64,000 nucleotides of DNA from Brachionus rotundiformis (Eukaryota > Rotifera > Eurotatoria > Ploima > Brachionidae), in assembly GCA_016802295.1 (NCBI GenBank), contig JAESIW010000118.1, positions 1,143,928-1,207,927 of the forward strand. The letters are read 5' to 3'. Both the position numbers and the translations under genes were made by a program. The stretch's first letter is position 1; each line of letters begins with the position of its first letter. The notes under the pieces were generated by a model that worked only from the letters and a program-made list of their open reading frames with translations, was not told the origin of the DNA and did no database searches. Positions 1 through 12,185 of this stretch are shown piece by piece.

Positions 1-189
1 ATTACAGACACAAATAGCTGCAATCAGAATATTGTCCAGCACCATACTGACCGAGACTTGCAGATTTATTTGAAAGAAAGTCAAATTGAAAATTTTAAAA
101 TTGAGAACTATATTGATTTTATGTTTGATTTGGAGAAAAAGTATAGAAAGTATATACTAGAAGATATAAAAAAATCGTTTATAATTTGA
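1..189 (+). CDS. 3' end of an unidentified protein-coding gene (partial)
   Basis: The frame starting at base 1 is open for 62 codons and ends at TGA 187-189. The residues are hydrophilic and lysine/glutamate rich (for example DFMFDLEKKYRKYILEDI), as expected of a helical C-terminus rather than random AT-rich DNA. The start and most of the gene lie left of the window. No domain is recognised. It could instead be a fragment of a mobile element, or a chance open frame. Confidence 0.45.
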   Translation: MTDTNSCNQNIVQHHTDRDLQIYLKESQIENFKIENYIDFMFDLEKKYRKYILEDIKKSFII

Positions 190-2256
190 TATTGATAATT
201 ATTTTTTTTGTGAATATTTTTAGTTTTTTTTGGTGTATATTGTTAGTAATAAATATTTTATGATCTATATTTAGAAAAATTCTTAAATACTTGAATCAAT
301 TTAACAAAAAAGTATTTCTATTTGGACCAGCTCACTTCATTAGAGGGCAAAGTTCCATAAAAATTGCATCATCAAAGAGTGAAAATCTATTGACACACTT
401 AACTTTTGGGAAGATTCTGTTCCTCCTAGGTATTATCAAATTATCATGGATGGTTTTCTTTGGCCAGTTGGCCAGTTGATCGAGCTTTGGCATTCATTTT
501 TAAACCATTAGCTGAACAAGAACTGATGCTCTTTTACTAAAAGAAGCAATTAAAAATTATGCTCAATGACATAACTTAATCAATTGCCAAATTTGTTACC
601 CAACAGCCACGTTTTCAAAGAAAGAAGAAGCTAGAAGTCCTCAGAACCCTTATTAATAGTAGTTTGGATTTTTATATTTTTATCTAGTTTTTAATTGCAA
701 TTTAAACAATAAAGAATTATACAAAACAATTCAATTTTTATTCAAGTCCCTATTGAGCCTTTAATAAATTTAATGTATTAATTAGCAAAACTATTAAAAT
801 ATAGCTATTTATTTTTGGAATTTTATTTGGACACAATGTCTGTTATAAAATGATACTGCTTTATAATTAATAATCTTAAAAATCTAAAATAAAAATTATT
901 AAATTTTATTAAATAAACGATTATTAATTGTTTGTATCTTCTTTTTTCAATAAATTTAATTGCATAGCTTGTTAAAAAGTCAAAAAGTTTTTTTTTCTTA
1001 ATTATAATCTAAACTTGATAAATCTAAATTGAATAAAATTAAATAATTTTAAAGTAGAAGAGAAATGAATAAAATTTAATCCTAATTGATTAAAATTTTT
1101 TTACATTATTACATTTAACATTTATATCAATATTTATCTTTTTGGTTGGTTATATTAATTATTTATTTTAAGCTTCAAGAGCATTTTAAACATTTGTAAA
1201 GCAACAATAATTTATCCCTACATGGTATTTTGTCAATAAATCGAAATAGAATATTCTTACATGTTTTTATGAAAAATTTTACTCTGTGTCTAATTTATCT
1301 AATTAAAGTTTAGTATTCAAATTTACAGTTAGCTTTATAATTAGTTGTATAAGGATATTTTAATGATCAACATTGAACAACTTTCCGTAGAATCCGTTTT
1401 ATCTTACTTTTTAAAAAATAAAGTATGGAAAGAAAAAATGTCCCACGCTTATTAAGACAACTTAATTAATTTAAGAAAATTTTACCTCTAAAAATTAAAA
1501 ATATTGATTCATTAGCTTAAACTCATTCAGACTTGTGCAATAATCAAAAAAAAAAAAAAAACAAACTTTTTAGAACAATTAATTTTTTATTTTTCCAGCT
1601 TTGATAAAATTGATAAAAATAAAAACTAAATTCATTTACTAAAAAAAAAATGGTCAATGTAAATATACACCATAAAAAAAATATAAAAAAAAACTTTCAA
1701 TGTCGACACAAATGACAAATTAACTTAATCGGTTTGAATCACGTTTGCTGGACAAAGCTAATCGACTCAAAAACAAACAGTCTGTAGAATCATACAAAAT
1801 GTCCATTTAAAAAACTACCTTTACAAAACATTTGCTCTCCAAGAGAACAACTTGACCAAAATATGGAAACAAAAGCAAAAAAAACCAAATATTTCTTTTC
1901 TTCTTTTTGTCAAAAAAATAAAATAAATTCAAAATTTATTCTTCTAATTAGGATATAGAATTTAATTGTCAATGTTTAAATAAAAAAAATAAAATAATAA
2001 TAATAATAATAATAACAGTCTAATAACTAGTATTCAAACCTGTTGCTGCATGTTTATGTGTGTGGGTGTGTGTGTAGGTGTGTCGATTAAAATCGGAAAA
2101 AAAATCACGAGTCTGAATGAAGTTGTACCTTTGGGAAAAAAGTTTAGCAAAAAAAAGCATTCTTTTTTAGTTTTGGAAAAAAATAAAAAAAATTTTGTCA
2201 ATTAACAAATTATCAATTATCCAAAAAAGAGAGAAAAAAAAAAAAAGACCAAATAT
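190..2256. other. AT-rich intergenic DNA and ELAV 3' flank
   Basis: No supportable gene. A short open frame at 291-479 and the slightly GC-richer stretch to about 640 could be an old repeat relic but resemble no family I recognise. Simple repeats include an AAT run near 1995-2015 and a GT-rich tract at 2056-2080. The right part, next to the ELAV stop, is probably its long 3' UTR; AU-rich runs are frequent. Confidence 0.5.
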
Positions 2257-3732
2257 TCAAGACTTAAAGTGGTTGGAATTTTTCCCACTGCTACTTATGG
2301 CAAACCTATGGTTTTTACTGCTACTACTACTAGTGACAAAATTTAAACTATTCTCATTAGATTTAAACGATACTTGTAGGCTTCTGTTGTTAAAGCTAAA
2401 ACCATTCATTGAATGTACAGCAAAATTGGCCTCGTCAAAAGTCTCAAAGACCACGAAGCCAAATCCCTTGGACTGTCCGGTCTTCGGGTTCTTGATCACG
2501 TTTACTCGCTGTATTCGTCCACAATTGGAAAATAGCGAGAACAAGTCGGACTCGGTGGCGTGTGGTCCTATTCCATACACGTATATTGTATTGGTAGGCG
2601 CGTTGTAGCCAGTGGTGAGTTTGTTGTCGATGGCCATGCCGGAGTCGAGCAAATGGCCGCCATTGTTGACAAAGCTAGAATTGTGCTGGGCCATGGACGG
2701 ATGCATGTGCATGTTGTGGGCCGGGAAGGCGGTGTTGGCCGCACCGGCGCCGCCCAGTATGTTCTCAAAGCCCGAGTTGGCCAGCAGAGCATTGGGAAAG
2801 CTCGAGTAGCCTTGCTGCTGCATGGGGTTCATGCCGACGTTCCACGGGCTGAATCCGTTGCCGCTTGGTCCATTGGTTCCGTTGATGAGCGAGTTGACTG
2901 CGTTGGTGAGGCCGTTGTTGAGGGGCGGGTTGGCGCCGCTAAGCGGGTTGTAGCGGTTCTGGTGGCCGTTGTTTCGGTTCGACTTCATTTTGCCTAGGTT
3001 CAGTTGAGCGTTGCTCATGGCCGGCTGTGTTTGCATCATGCCAAAGTTGCCATGAAACTGGTTCGGGTAGTTCAGGTTGTTGGCACTGTTGGTCGGGTTG
3101 CGTTGGTTGTGAAAATGGTGAGCGGCGGGCACTTGGCGCTTTTTGGCGCCGTCCTCGTCCGCGTACTTGACAAATATGGGCTCGCTAGCGCCGTTCGGCG
3201 GCACAGTGTTGTCCAAATTTTGAATGGCCGTCTGGGCCATCTGCTTGGTCGCCATTATGACAAACCCGATGCGCCTACTGTACGAGGTGTTCTGGTCCCT
3301 CAGGATGCGCACCTGTACCACTTGGCCGTACTGGCCGAACAGCTCGGCCAGCTGTTTCTCCTCGTAATTGACCGGTATGTTTCTAATGTACAAATTTGTG
3401 TTCTTGGTCTCGTCGCAGTTGGGCCGTGCGTAGGCCACTTTGAGCCGCTTGTGCTCGATCTGGAAGCCGTTCAGGGTCTCGATGGCCGTCTTGGCGTCCT
3501 GTTCGTTCACGTACTCGACGAAGCCGTAGCCGAAGCTGTAGCCAGTGTTGCGGTCGAACATCAGCTTGCATGACTTTAGGGGGCCGATGTTCGAGAATAT
3601 CCTGCTCAGGTCGTGCTCTTTGACCGACTGGGGCAGGTAGTTCACGATCAGGTTGCACGGGTTGAACGCGCCCTGGCCGCTTTTGCCGAGCACCTGGCTG
3701 CCCGACGTATCAATTTTTACATTAACACTCAT
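2257..3732 (-). CDS. ELAV/Hu-family RNA-binding protein, three RRMs
   Basis: A single uninterrupted 491-codon frame. RRM1 is about residues 27-102 (RNP2 LIVNYL, RNP1 YGYGFVEY-like YSFGYGFVEY) and RRM2 about 113-190 (RNP2 LYIRNI, RNP1 RRIGFVIM). A long hinge rich in Asn, Gly, Met and Pro follows (about 200-378), then RRM3 about 381-456 (RNP2 IYVYGI, RNP1 KGFGFVVF). This two-plus-one RRM layout and the YARPNCDETK segment after RRM1 are typical of ELAV/Hu proteins, which bind U/AU-rich mRNA and control stability, splicing and polyadenylation, often in neurons. The hinge is longer than in vertebrate Hu proteins, and a Ser/Asn-rich tail of about 35 residues follows RRM3. A polypyrimidine-AG lies about 30 bp upstream of the ATG (AG at 3763-3762). 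The neuronal role is an inference from the family. Confidence 0.93.
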   Translation of the reverse strand: MSVNVKIDTSGSQVLGKSGQGAFNPCNLIVNYLPQSVKEHDLSRIFSNIGPLKSCKLMFDRNTGYSFGYGFVEYVNEQDAKTAIETLNGFQIEHKRLKVAYARPNCDETKNTNLYIRNIPVNYEEKQLAELFGQYGQVVQVRILRDQNTSYSRRIGFVIMATKQMAQTAIQNLDNTVPPNGASEPIFVKYADEDGAKKRQVPAAHHFHNQRNPTNSANNLNYPNQFHGNFGMMQTQPAMSNAQLNLGKMKSNRNNGHQNRYNPLSGANPPLNNGLTNAVNSLINGTNGPSGNGFSPWNVGMNPMQQQGYSSFPNALLANSGFENILGGAGAANTAFPAHNMHMHPSMAQHNSSFVNNGGHLLDSGMAIDNKLTTGYNAPTNTIYVYGIGPHATESDLFSLFSNCGRIQRVNVIKNPKTGQSKGFGFVVFETFDEANFAVHSMNGFSFNNRSLQVSFKSNENSLNFVTSSSSSKNHRFAISSSGKNSNHFKS

Positions 3733-5377
3733 TTTATATCAAAACTAGCTTTAAATCTTAACTGAGAAAAAAAAATAAAATTTAATTTTAGGCTAATTAG
3801 AATTTTTATTATCAAAAATAGCTAGAAATAAAAAGTAATTATAGAATAAAAAGTTAACTATTGCCTGTAAAATGTAAGGTAATTGCGCTAATTTGGTGCT
3901 ATTTTTGTTTAAAATATGAATAGATAAAAAAAAATTATTTTTCAAAAAATTAAATTTTTAATCGGAATTAATAGTTTGATTAGAATAAATTGGTAAATCG
4001 CTTGAATGGTTAATTTGCATTCACTTTAAGCTCACTTTTTTTTCGCTTGAGAAAAAGTAAAGTTAGTTTTGTCAGTCTATTTATTTGTAAATAAAATATC
4101 CCTAATATTAAGGCAGTTGCTAGTCAAATAGCGGTGTTGCTAGCTCTTATTTGCCAAACAGAGTTCTTACATGTCAATAAAACTATCTATATTTGTGTAC
4201 TGCTAAAAAGTTTAATATATTCACAATACTTTAAATATAAATTTTTGGTATAAAGCAAAATAATTTAAATTGCGCATTTTTAGGCACTCTGGTAGCATAG
4301 GATCATTTTTTGTCTGATAAGTCAATATAATGTGGGCTGGATTAGGTAAACATTCAACTTACATTACCAAAATAGGGTTTTGCATTTGGCACAGATCGAT
4401 TTTTTTATTTTGGCCCATGGATTATAAATTAAAAAAAATAAAAAACATACACTTTAAAGATCACTTGGAACACCATGCTTTTGAACTTTCATAATTTAAT
4501 GAATTTAAATTAATTAAAATAAAATAGGGGGATAGAGTGATCATGGAGCAGAAAATGAGTTTATCTGGTTGCGTTTGGATTTTGCGAGCTATTTCGCCAT
4601 TAATAGATCAGTCGATAAATGTAGATCAAAATTTACATTTATTTTGAATATCATTTCTTACTAAGTTCTTAATTAGGCTAATACGGGTTCACTTGAGAGT
4701 TCATGAACTTTAATAAGCTAATTATGGACAAGTCGTGACCATAGATTTCAAAAGACGGAAGCATTTTGTGGCCTTGTGGTCATGGCCGGCATCAAAGATA
4801 ATTATTTGACAAATGATTCAAATATTGGCACATGTAAGATGGTTTAAATTTTTGCTCATAAGAAAAATAACTGAATGCAAAGATAAAATTTTATAATTAT
4901 TAATTTTTTTTATTTGAATATATAAATTTAAATTGGCAGAATAAAAATGGCTTTTAAAAATTTGGTCTTTACCATTTTGTAACTTGAAATTTAAAAATTT
5001 TATTAAAAAAAAATTAATTTAATTGATAAAGATATGAATTTTTAAGCTAATTTAAACAATACATATACCTATTTATTTTAAATCCCAAATTAATTAAAAG
5101 AGTGCTGATTAGTTGTTGACAACTATCATAATTACGGATTTTTTTAAAATAATTTATTAACATCATAAAATCAATCGTAAAAAATTGGCCTCCAGAAAAA
5201 CCATTTTTTGCTTGGGTACTTTCAAACGAGTCTTTCACCAAGACTATTTTTGCGCCCCGTTCCCAATTAAATGCATTTAAATCTAAATTTAAAAAATAAA
5301 ATTGACAAGTATTATTAAATTATATGATAATTTGTTGAGGTTATTATTTAAATTAAAAAATTTAACTATTTGCCAAA
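3733..5377. other. intergenic region between divergent ELAV and CNEP1R1
   Basis: AT-rich, with no coding exon that I can support. ELAV (-) and CNEP1R1 (+) start at the two ends, so this 1.6 kb should contain both promoters. No clear TATA box or repeated motif was recognised. Confidence 0.5.
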
Positions 5378-6052
5378 ATGGATAATACCTCGGCTGAAGG
5401 TAAAAATAAATCTTTTTTTTTTATTTTTATGAATAAAATTATTTCAAATCATCATAAAAAATTATCAGTAAAATTCAGATTTAAGATATTTTGAAAAAAG
5501 ACTAACAGAGGTTGTAGCTCACCTTCAACCATCGATGTGGCGCTATCGAAGTAAGACATGATAATAAATGAAATTCCAATTTTGTGTATTCAATTTTATC
5601 AAATAGTCCTGTTGGTGTTTTTGACTATTCTGTCAATTTTTGGTGCATGGTCTTGGCTATCCGATCCCCACACTGCCAAAGTAAAAATTCAACTTTACCA
5701 TTTTAATATAATTTTAACAATACCAATTACTTCAAGTTGGCCGTATATGAATCATTGATTGAACATACACTTTTCACGATAAGCTTCTCTGCGCTGATTA
5801 TTTTATTCTTGTTCGGAATTCATAAGAAAATAGTTGCCTCATCAGTGTAAATTTTGATATTTTATTTTTTATTGTATCTATTCGATCTTTATAATTAAAT
5901 TTAGAATCACAACTCGATGTCGATCTGTGTTGAATGAGTATAACATGTGCTGCGATGATGTAAAATATATTAATAATATTTTTTTCAATTTTTTTAATAA
6001 ATTATTTTATTCTCAGAATGGTAGACTCATATTAAAACCAAGACGTTCTTAG
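5378..6052 (+). CDS. CNEP1R1: CNEP1R1/TMEM188, nuclear envelope phosphatase regulatory subunit 1
   Basis: Six exons joined by GT-AG introns of 56-79 bp: 5378-5399, 5479-5550, 5607-5680, 5737-5846, 5905-5959 and 6017-6052. All phases agree and the joined product is 122 residues, close to the family length of about 125. Landmarks: FEKRLTE and LQPSMWRYR near the N-terminus; a first membrane segment followed by GAWSWLSDP; a second membrane segment ending in FGIHKKIVASS; TRCRSVLNEYNMCCDD; and the terminal GRLILKPR. These match the known family closely. In animals and yeast (Spo7) this protein holds the phosphatase CTDNEP1 at the ER/nuclear envelope so that it can dephosphorylate lipin. Exon 1 is only 22 nt. 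A polyadenylation signal follows at 6122. Splice sites were assigned by reading, not by transcript data. Confidence 0.93.
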
Positions 6053-6121
6053 TATCCCCGGCAATGTAAAATAATTTTTAACTTTATTAGACTAAATTGA
6101 ATTAGAATATTTTTCTTGATT

Positions 6122-6127
6122 AATAAA
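6122..6127 (+). terminator. AATAAA polyadenylation signal of CNEP1R1
   Basis: AATAAA lies 70 bp after the CNEP1R1 stop codon. The sequence is very AT-rich, so chance occurrence is possible. Confidence 0.45.
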
Positions 6128-6478
6128 ATTTTATTAAGAAAATTTTGTTTTTGAAAAATCTACAATGAATAATTTAATGATTTTTTTAAGAAAAAATTAT
6201 GTATTTCCATAATATCATGGAAATTGTTTCTTCATATAAAATAAAATTGATTTAAAATTTTTAAATATTTTACATTGTATTAAAAAAAATTTATGTGTAC
6301 TAATTCTTTTTATTAATCAAACTGAAACGTAATTAAATTTAAACAAAAAAATTTTATTTTTACAAATTAAATTAAAACAATTAGACAAAAATAAAAATTG
6401 ATTTGATCAAATAAATATTGATTGAATTTTACAAAGGCTAAGCAATTTGAAAAAAAAAATTAAAAAATCCAAAAGGCT

Positions 6479-7069
6479 TTATTTCAAGCTGTAAATTATT
6501 TTTGAGAGCCATTTTTTGGTAAATTTTGAATCATATTCTTGTATGTATTGGTCATTGTCATTTTCTGTCTCTACCTCAAAAATTGTACGCCTCTGTAGCG
6601 AATTATTGCGTTTAATTTTGGTAAACATCTTCTCGCAACCATCAATGCCAAGATCAAGGCTAAATTGTCTTTGATTAAACTTTTTTCTTCGATTTATTTT
6701 ACTTTGGCTCTTTGGACTCAAGGCTGTTTGTGACAACAATTTGCTCTCGTTTTCATTCGATGATAACTCATATGACAGCGAGCATCTTCTTGTGTCCCTA
6801 TTTTTGTCCCATACATGCTCAGATAACTTTAGAGATTTATCCTTATCCAGGCTTTTCTGCATATTTTGCACCAGGTTTTCGAACTTTTCCAAATTTTTCT
6901 CATAAATTTTGTCCTTGGTCTTGAATGTGTAATTTTCACAGGGCTGTTTTGGCTCATTTGCAATAGACAAGCTTTTCTTTTTCAGCATCGGTATCTCTGG
7001 CTTGATTTCGCCATGTATCTCCATATCATACTTATGTGATTCAATTGCATACAGACCGTAAATAAACAT
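6479..7069 (-). CDS. unrecognised basic protein, 196 residues
   Basis: An open frame of 196 codons, markedly longer and less A/T-biased in codon use than its surroundings. The N-terminus MFIYGLYAIESHKYD is followed by a charged, Lys/Ser-rich, probably disordered chain. Basophilic phosphosite-like motifs occur (RRCSLS, NNSLQRRTIF), and a basic cluster INRRKKF could be a nuclear signal. There is no signal peptide or membrane segment. A pyrimidine-rich tract ending in AG sits two bases before the ATG (AG at 7073-7072). The ATG is therefore either the start after a trans-splice or 5' UTR splice, or an internal Met of a last exon whose earlier exons I could not find. CNEP1R1 converges on it with about 430 bp between the stop codons. 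Function unknown. Confidence 0.55.
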   Translation of the reverse strand: MFIYGLYAIESHKYDMEIHGEIKPEIPMLKKKSLSIANEPKQPCENYTFKTKDKIYEKNLEKFENLVQNMQKSLDKDKSLKLSEHVWDKNRDTRRCSLSYELSSNENESKLLSQTALSPKSQSKINRRKKFNQRQFSLDLGIDGCEKMFTKIKRNNSLQRRTIFEVETENDNDQYIQEYDSKFTKKWLSKIIYSLK

Positions 7070-7073
7070 TTCT

Positions 7074-10000
7074 AAATAAAGAAAAAATATATTTAGTAAA
7101 AAAATAAAAATCCAAATTAAAATAATTTTTGCTTAAAAAGAGCTCTCCTCGGAACTATGCCTTATTAGAACTCTAAAGATGACTGTACGCAATTCCGGTT
7201 AATTAACACACAAAAGACATTTTGTTAGAAAAATATACACATAAAACTAATAAGGAAATTATTTTTCCAGAGTTTTTCTCTTGCAGGTGAATGGGTGTAG
7301 GCGCTTTTCGAGTTTTGATTAAATGTCAATATCTAATTAACAATTTAAATTAGAAAAAAACAACTCTTTTTGCTTTAATAAGAAAATTTAATATTAAAAG
7401 TTAATAAATCTTTCCTGTATAAATATTTTATTTTTGCTGAAACGATCTAAATGCAAGGTTTTAGTATTTATAACATTTTCACTAGATTAATCATATATTT
7501 TAGCTCGACAGGAAAAAAATGCCTATTATTCATTTTTAAATTTAGATAATTACCAAAGCACCTGGATTGAGCTCTAATTTTGTGTATTAATCTCAGTTTT
7601 CAAGAATATCTTTTGAAAATAAAGATTGCTTTTTTTTCCAAATATATGATATCCGACACGTTGAGAGCCTAAAAGCTATAATGCTTTTTAAAAATGACTC
7701 GTCTCTATTAATATAAATAATGTACTGATCATTAATAATTGATTTAATTTAGAATATATCCTTTTGGAATTTTTGAAACACGATCTGAAAATTATTTCCT
7801 GTATGTGATCGCCTTGGGTGAATATGATTTAATAAAGAAAGGAAATGGTTAAATTTTTAAAATTTATTAATTTTTTTTAATAAAAATATTAAGTCTCATT
7901 AAATCGATGCCTGGATGTAATCTAGTATAATCATATTTAAAATAATAATAACACAATTAATTAATATACCTCATCTTTCTTTGCTTTAAAAATTATGAAT
8001 TTATTTTTTATTTCTTCATTTAATTAACGATAGTAATTTACATCCTTGTTCAATATATTTACTCAATGTCAAAGTTTTCCTCTTCTGAGAAAATAAAAAT
8101 TTTTGGAAGTTTCTCACCAAAATACGCCCAGAACCTAAACATTTTACTTTTGATTTTTGAAAAAGTCGGCCTAATGTTCTTTTCATTTTTATCTCATATT
8201 ATCTGACATTTATAAAATTTGTTTTTTGATTTTTTAAGCTAAATATCTAATCAATTAATTATCTAGCTTTGGGATTTGGGTTTATTTTCAATCACTTAGT
8301 TATAAGTAAAATATGTCTGATAACTTTTACCCAAGATTATTGTCTAATATCGATTTTTGAAATCTTTGAAAGCATTTCTCAATCATTATTTACTCGGCAT
8401 CAAAAAATAATTAAATTTAAGATGACTTAAAATAAATTGCTGAGAAAAACAACTATTAAAATCTTTATTAGACATTTGCAGAATGACATTTTGTTGATAT
8501 CTAAGGCTTGATAAAGATGACATTTGTTTATAGGGTACTTATTAAAAATAAATCTGATTAAGCTTTGCTCAAATGACTTATAATGTAAAATTTAAACATA
8601 CTAAAAAATATTATCTATAAAAAATAATTAATTTGCATTGTTTATTTTTTGATACATTCAGATCATGTTTCAGACTGTCTTTATTCTCGACGCCAAGACT
8701 TGGTTTTCATTAGCAATTATTTAAAATTTATTTTTAAATTTATATTTTAGTTCTTTATTCAGGGTATTAAAAGGTTAAGCTCGAAAAGGAAGTCTTAATA
8801 AGAAAAATTTAAAATACAGGAAGGAACTGTAAGCTTTCATGATTGATAATTATTAAAAAAAAATTCACAAATATCATAAATAAATTTTCCAAAAAAATAT
8901 CTAGCTACATTTTCGTTGATGTAGTTTATTTTAAACTATACTACACTCTTTTTTTTCAATGTAAATTTTTATTTTTTGCCAGAACCAATCTAGATTCCAT
9001 GTATATTGTGTTTCCAGGCTAATCTCAGTCATCTACTTAATACAATTCTTTATAAACAAACAAATTTTGAAAATTGACTATTTTTGACATACTGAGTTAG
9101 CTGTTAATTATACTTTAAGACTATTGATTAAAAATACCGGATTTGGAAAATTTAATTAGGATTTTTGATTGATATTTCTTCTTAGAAATCATGACAGTAA
9201 AAATTCTGATATTTGAATTATATCCTCAATAACAACAAATCTTTTGTTTAGTATTAAGGCTACTATGAGTCACCGGATTTTAAAGTAAAAGCTCTAAGCG
9301 TTTGAGTATTGTTATTGTCAATTAATATTTATTTTAACAATTTAATTGAAATGGTAAGATCTAAATTTAAAAAAAATCTAAAATTAGTTTTTTTTTATTT
9401 TTGATTTGAATAAGTATATTTTTAGCTTATCTTAATTTTTTTCAAATTAATTATTTTGTTCGATGCCGAATTGATTTTTCAGTAAGATTAAATTTTTGAT
9501 CAAGAAAATTATTCATTCAAATGATGAGCATTAAAAAACATTCCAATTTAAAAAAAATAGTTAATTTTACCAAAATACCAAAGCAACAATAACTTTTTTA
9601 AAAATCAATTTGATTCTATATTTTCTAAGACTAATTTTAATGTTTGATTAATTATTAAAAAAATTTGAATGAAGTTTTTATATTGATTAAAATGTGTAAT
9701 AATATGTATGATTAATTGAAAAAAATTCAATTAGATAACATCTGCATTAAATTATGAAAAAAAAATCTTATTATCTGAATTTAATTTAATAAAAAGCATA
9801 TTTTTTACGGTAACGAACATTAAATTATTATTTTAATTGAAAAATTAATTAGTAAATTATTAGAAATAAAATGACATGCCATTGTTGAACCAAAATTTTC
9901 GAAATATTCTGTAATTTTGTAGTTAATACCGTAGAGACATGTAACATATTGGTTTTTGTTTATTACCTGTTTGGAAATCTGATTGGAAAAAAATTATTAA

Positions 10001-10740
10001 AAGTGGAAGACAACTGAAAACACTTGCCGAGCTAATCCTGGTGTTAAACCTAAATATTAAAGTTTAAATTAAAAAAACAATGATAAATAAAAATTTTTAT
10101 AATTTTTTTACTATTTCTCCTTTAATTGATATATTTTTAAATTATTTTAAAGAAAAGAGTTGCTTAATAGGTCATTATTTATTTTTAATAATTGTAGTTA
10201 TTGAAGATGATTTGGAAAAAGTTTCCAGAACAGTTACAAACTTTCTTATGAAAAATAAGTTTTATAGAAAAAATAAAATTTCCATTTAAATTTTTTTTTT
10301 GTTTGGTAATGATAAACCTTATTAGTTGTGACATCGACCAAATCATTGTCAACTCTTTTCAAAAGTTTGGACACTTACAAACAAACTTTATTTTCTTTTT
10401 TTTGTCAAACAAAATCAAAAATCAATTTAAGTCTTATTGATACTTTACTTTTTGTCTTTTATCTACATCAGAAAAATTATTTTAGGTAAAAAAGATGCAA
10501 CAAAGTATGCTGCACCATGTTGCAGTATTTTATTAAATATATTTTATTGTAACAAATTTTAATTTATCAAAATAGGAAGAATTTTTGTTCTTTTTGTTTT
10601 TGAAATTCAGAATACAAAAAAATACCAAAAAGGAGAAATCCTCCGTACAATTGGAGGTTTATAAATGCGAGTTGTAAAACTAGTGGCAAATTTAAAGTCT
10701 AAATGCAGTCAAAAATATTTTTCAGGAATTGGATCTTACT
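7074..10740. other. 3.7 kb AT-rich intergenic DNA
   Basis: Very AT-rich. No exon pair, RNA gene or clear repeat could be supported. The open frame at 10080-10289 is lysine/isoleucine/phenylalanine-rich low-complexity translation and is not called. The 5' end of the region presumably holds the promoter of the 196-residue gene at 6479-7069. Confidence 0.5.
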
Positions 10741-10744
10741 GTTG

Positions 10745-11395
10745 AGTATCGAGAAAATTTTGGGTCAGTGACTTCTTGTCAAGGAGGCAGCAGCGGGTAG
10801 TGATGGGTCAGCACATTGCTGACTGGATTGATGTGTCGAGTGGGGTCCCTCAAACCACCTAGTCAAACTACATAATACGCAGCACCAGTGACCTATCCAC
10901 ACTGCAACATGACCTCGACGCACTCTCCGAGTGGTCGAACACGTGGCGCCCAATCCGAACTACTGATGGGGGAAGACGAGTCCAGGAGCATACTAGCTTT
11001 TGTTGACACAGAAAAGGATCTGGGAGTCACGTTTTCACGTAACTTAAAATTTTCTACTCACATTAAAAATCAAGTGAACAGGAATTCTAGGCCAGTTGAA
11101 AAGATCATTTAGATATTGGACAATAGATAACTGCAGGACCCTCTACTGTGCTTATGTAAGACCCCACCTGGAATGCCGCTGTTGTCTGGTCCCCCCTAGC
11201 AAGAGGTGAGTTGGATGTACCCCCCGGTTCCCGCTAGTTCACTATCTCAACCCGGACCCGCCAGAGGTATCAGAGTTCATGCAAGAAGACTGTCCGGCCA
11301 GGCCTCCACCAAATGCCTACAAAGGGCAAACACGATATATTCAAGAATCGATACGACGCCTTCCGGTCTAGTCAACAATATTGAGCATGAGCATT
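10745..11395 (+). mobile_element. CR1-like LINE relic (reverse transcriptase fragment)
   Basis: Fragments in several frames read as the C-terminal half of a CR1/Jockey-type reverse transcriptase. They include SDFLSRRQQRV followed by WIDVSSGVPQ near 10765-10860; TSDLSTLQHDLDALSEWSN at about 10885-10940; EKDLGVTFSRNLKFSTHIK at 11012-11070; and YVRPHLEC near 11153-11175. The catalytic YADD region has been deleted between the first two blocks, and frameshifts and stops interrupt the rest, so the copy is dead. Its GC content contrasts sharply with the flanks. The order of motifs is as in the family. The exact ends are estimated. Confidence 0.8.
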
Positions 11396-11599
11396 TCATA
11401 TAAAATTTTTTCTCTTACAGCTTTTTCTATCTGTAAACTTAACTCTTATTTTGACCTAAAATTTAAACTGTATTGTTTAGTCAGTATTTTTCGGATTATT
11501 ATTAAATGGGTATTTATAATACTTATTTGGGTGTTAAAAAAAAATTTTTTTGGGTATTTATTTTTTGTGAAATTTATTGAAAAAGAAATAAAAAACGGG

Positions 11600-11687
11600 T
11601 ACATAAAAATTATTGTCGAGTATTATAAAAATGATTTTTGGGTATTATAAAAATTATTGTCAGTATTATAAAAAATAAAAAAAAAAA
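11600..11687 (+). repeat. short degenerate tandem repeat (gggtattataaaaattattgtc-like units)
   Basis: Units resembling GTATTATAAAAATTATTGTC recur three to four times with small changes between about 11600 and 11680; looser GGGTATTTAT copies extend back to 11505. The array sits between the CR1-like relic and the MULE fragment. Confidence 0.5.
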
Positions 11688-12185
11688 TTATTCTCTAATT
11701 AATGCTTTTTTTGCTAAGGTAGGTCTGCCCCTCTTTCTTTTTTGTCCGATTGGTACTGATTTAGCTATTAATGGAGGACTGACTTCTTTTAATCTAATAG
11801 CCAAACCAACAACATGCTTGCATATGTATTCTTTAAGAAAACTAGGACAAGTGCATTTAGCCTGTTTCCAATCTTGACAATTGTCTCTATCAACACACCA
11901 TATATTAAATGACTTCACAAAATGATCAAAAGTTGTAAATTTTCCAGATCTATAACGCTCAAATTCAGAATCAGTAACCTTATTAAAATCATCTGAAGGA
12001 ATATAAAACTTATCATCAAGTATCTTAATTTCTTTCGATTCTTTAGCCCATTGGTAAGAATTAGTCCACAAATTAAGGTAAATAGATGGTTCTAAAATAA
12101 ACTTTTTATAATTAATATTAGATGGATCGCGATCAAACGACCATCCATAAACAATATCAATTATTTTTCTATGTGTTATGTGCAA
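11688..12185 (-). pseudogene. MULE-type transposase C-terminal fragment with SWIM zinc finger
   Basis: An open frame of 165 codons without an ATG at its left boundary. It contains a canonical SWIM signature, CTCPSFLKEYICKH (CxC...CxH), followed by VGLAIRLK and a basic KRKRGRP tail like an AT-hook. SWIM fingers of this kind lie at the C-terminus of Mutator-like (MULE) transposases and related host genes. The upstream catalytic DDE region is absent, so this is a 5'-truncated element. A domesticated short SWIM protein is possible, but there is no supporting start codon or upstream exon. Confidence 0.7.

Noticed and set aside
291..479. 62-codon frame near the left end
   Set aside because: No start context, no domain, and the similarity to a transposase that I suspected could not be supported.
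2560..3573. Long plus-strand open frames (145 and 189 codons) opposite ELAV
   Set aside because: They lie exactly antisense to GC-richer coding sequence, have Val/His/Leu-biased composition and no domains; they are shadows of the ELAV codons.
10080..10289. 69-codon frame
   Set aside because: Almost entirely Lys/Asn/Ile/Phe codons from A/T runs; no sign of coding.
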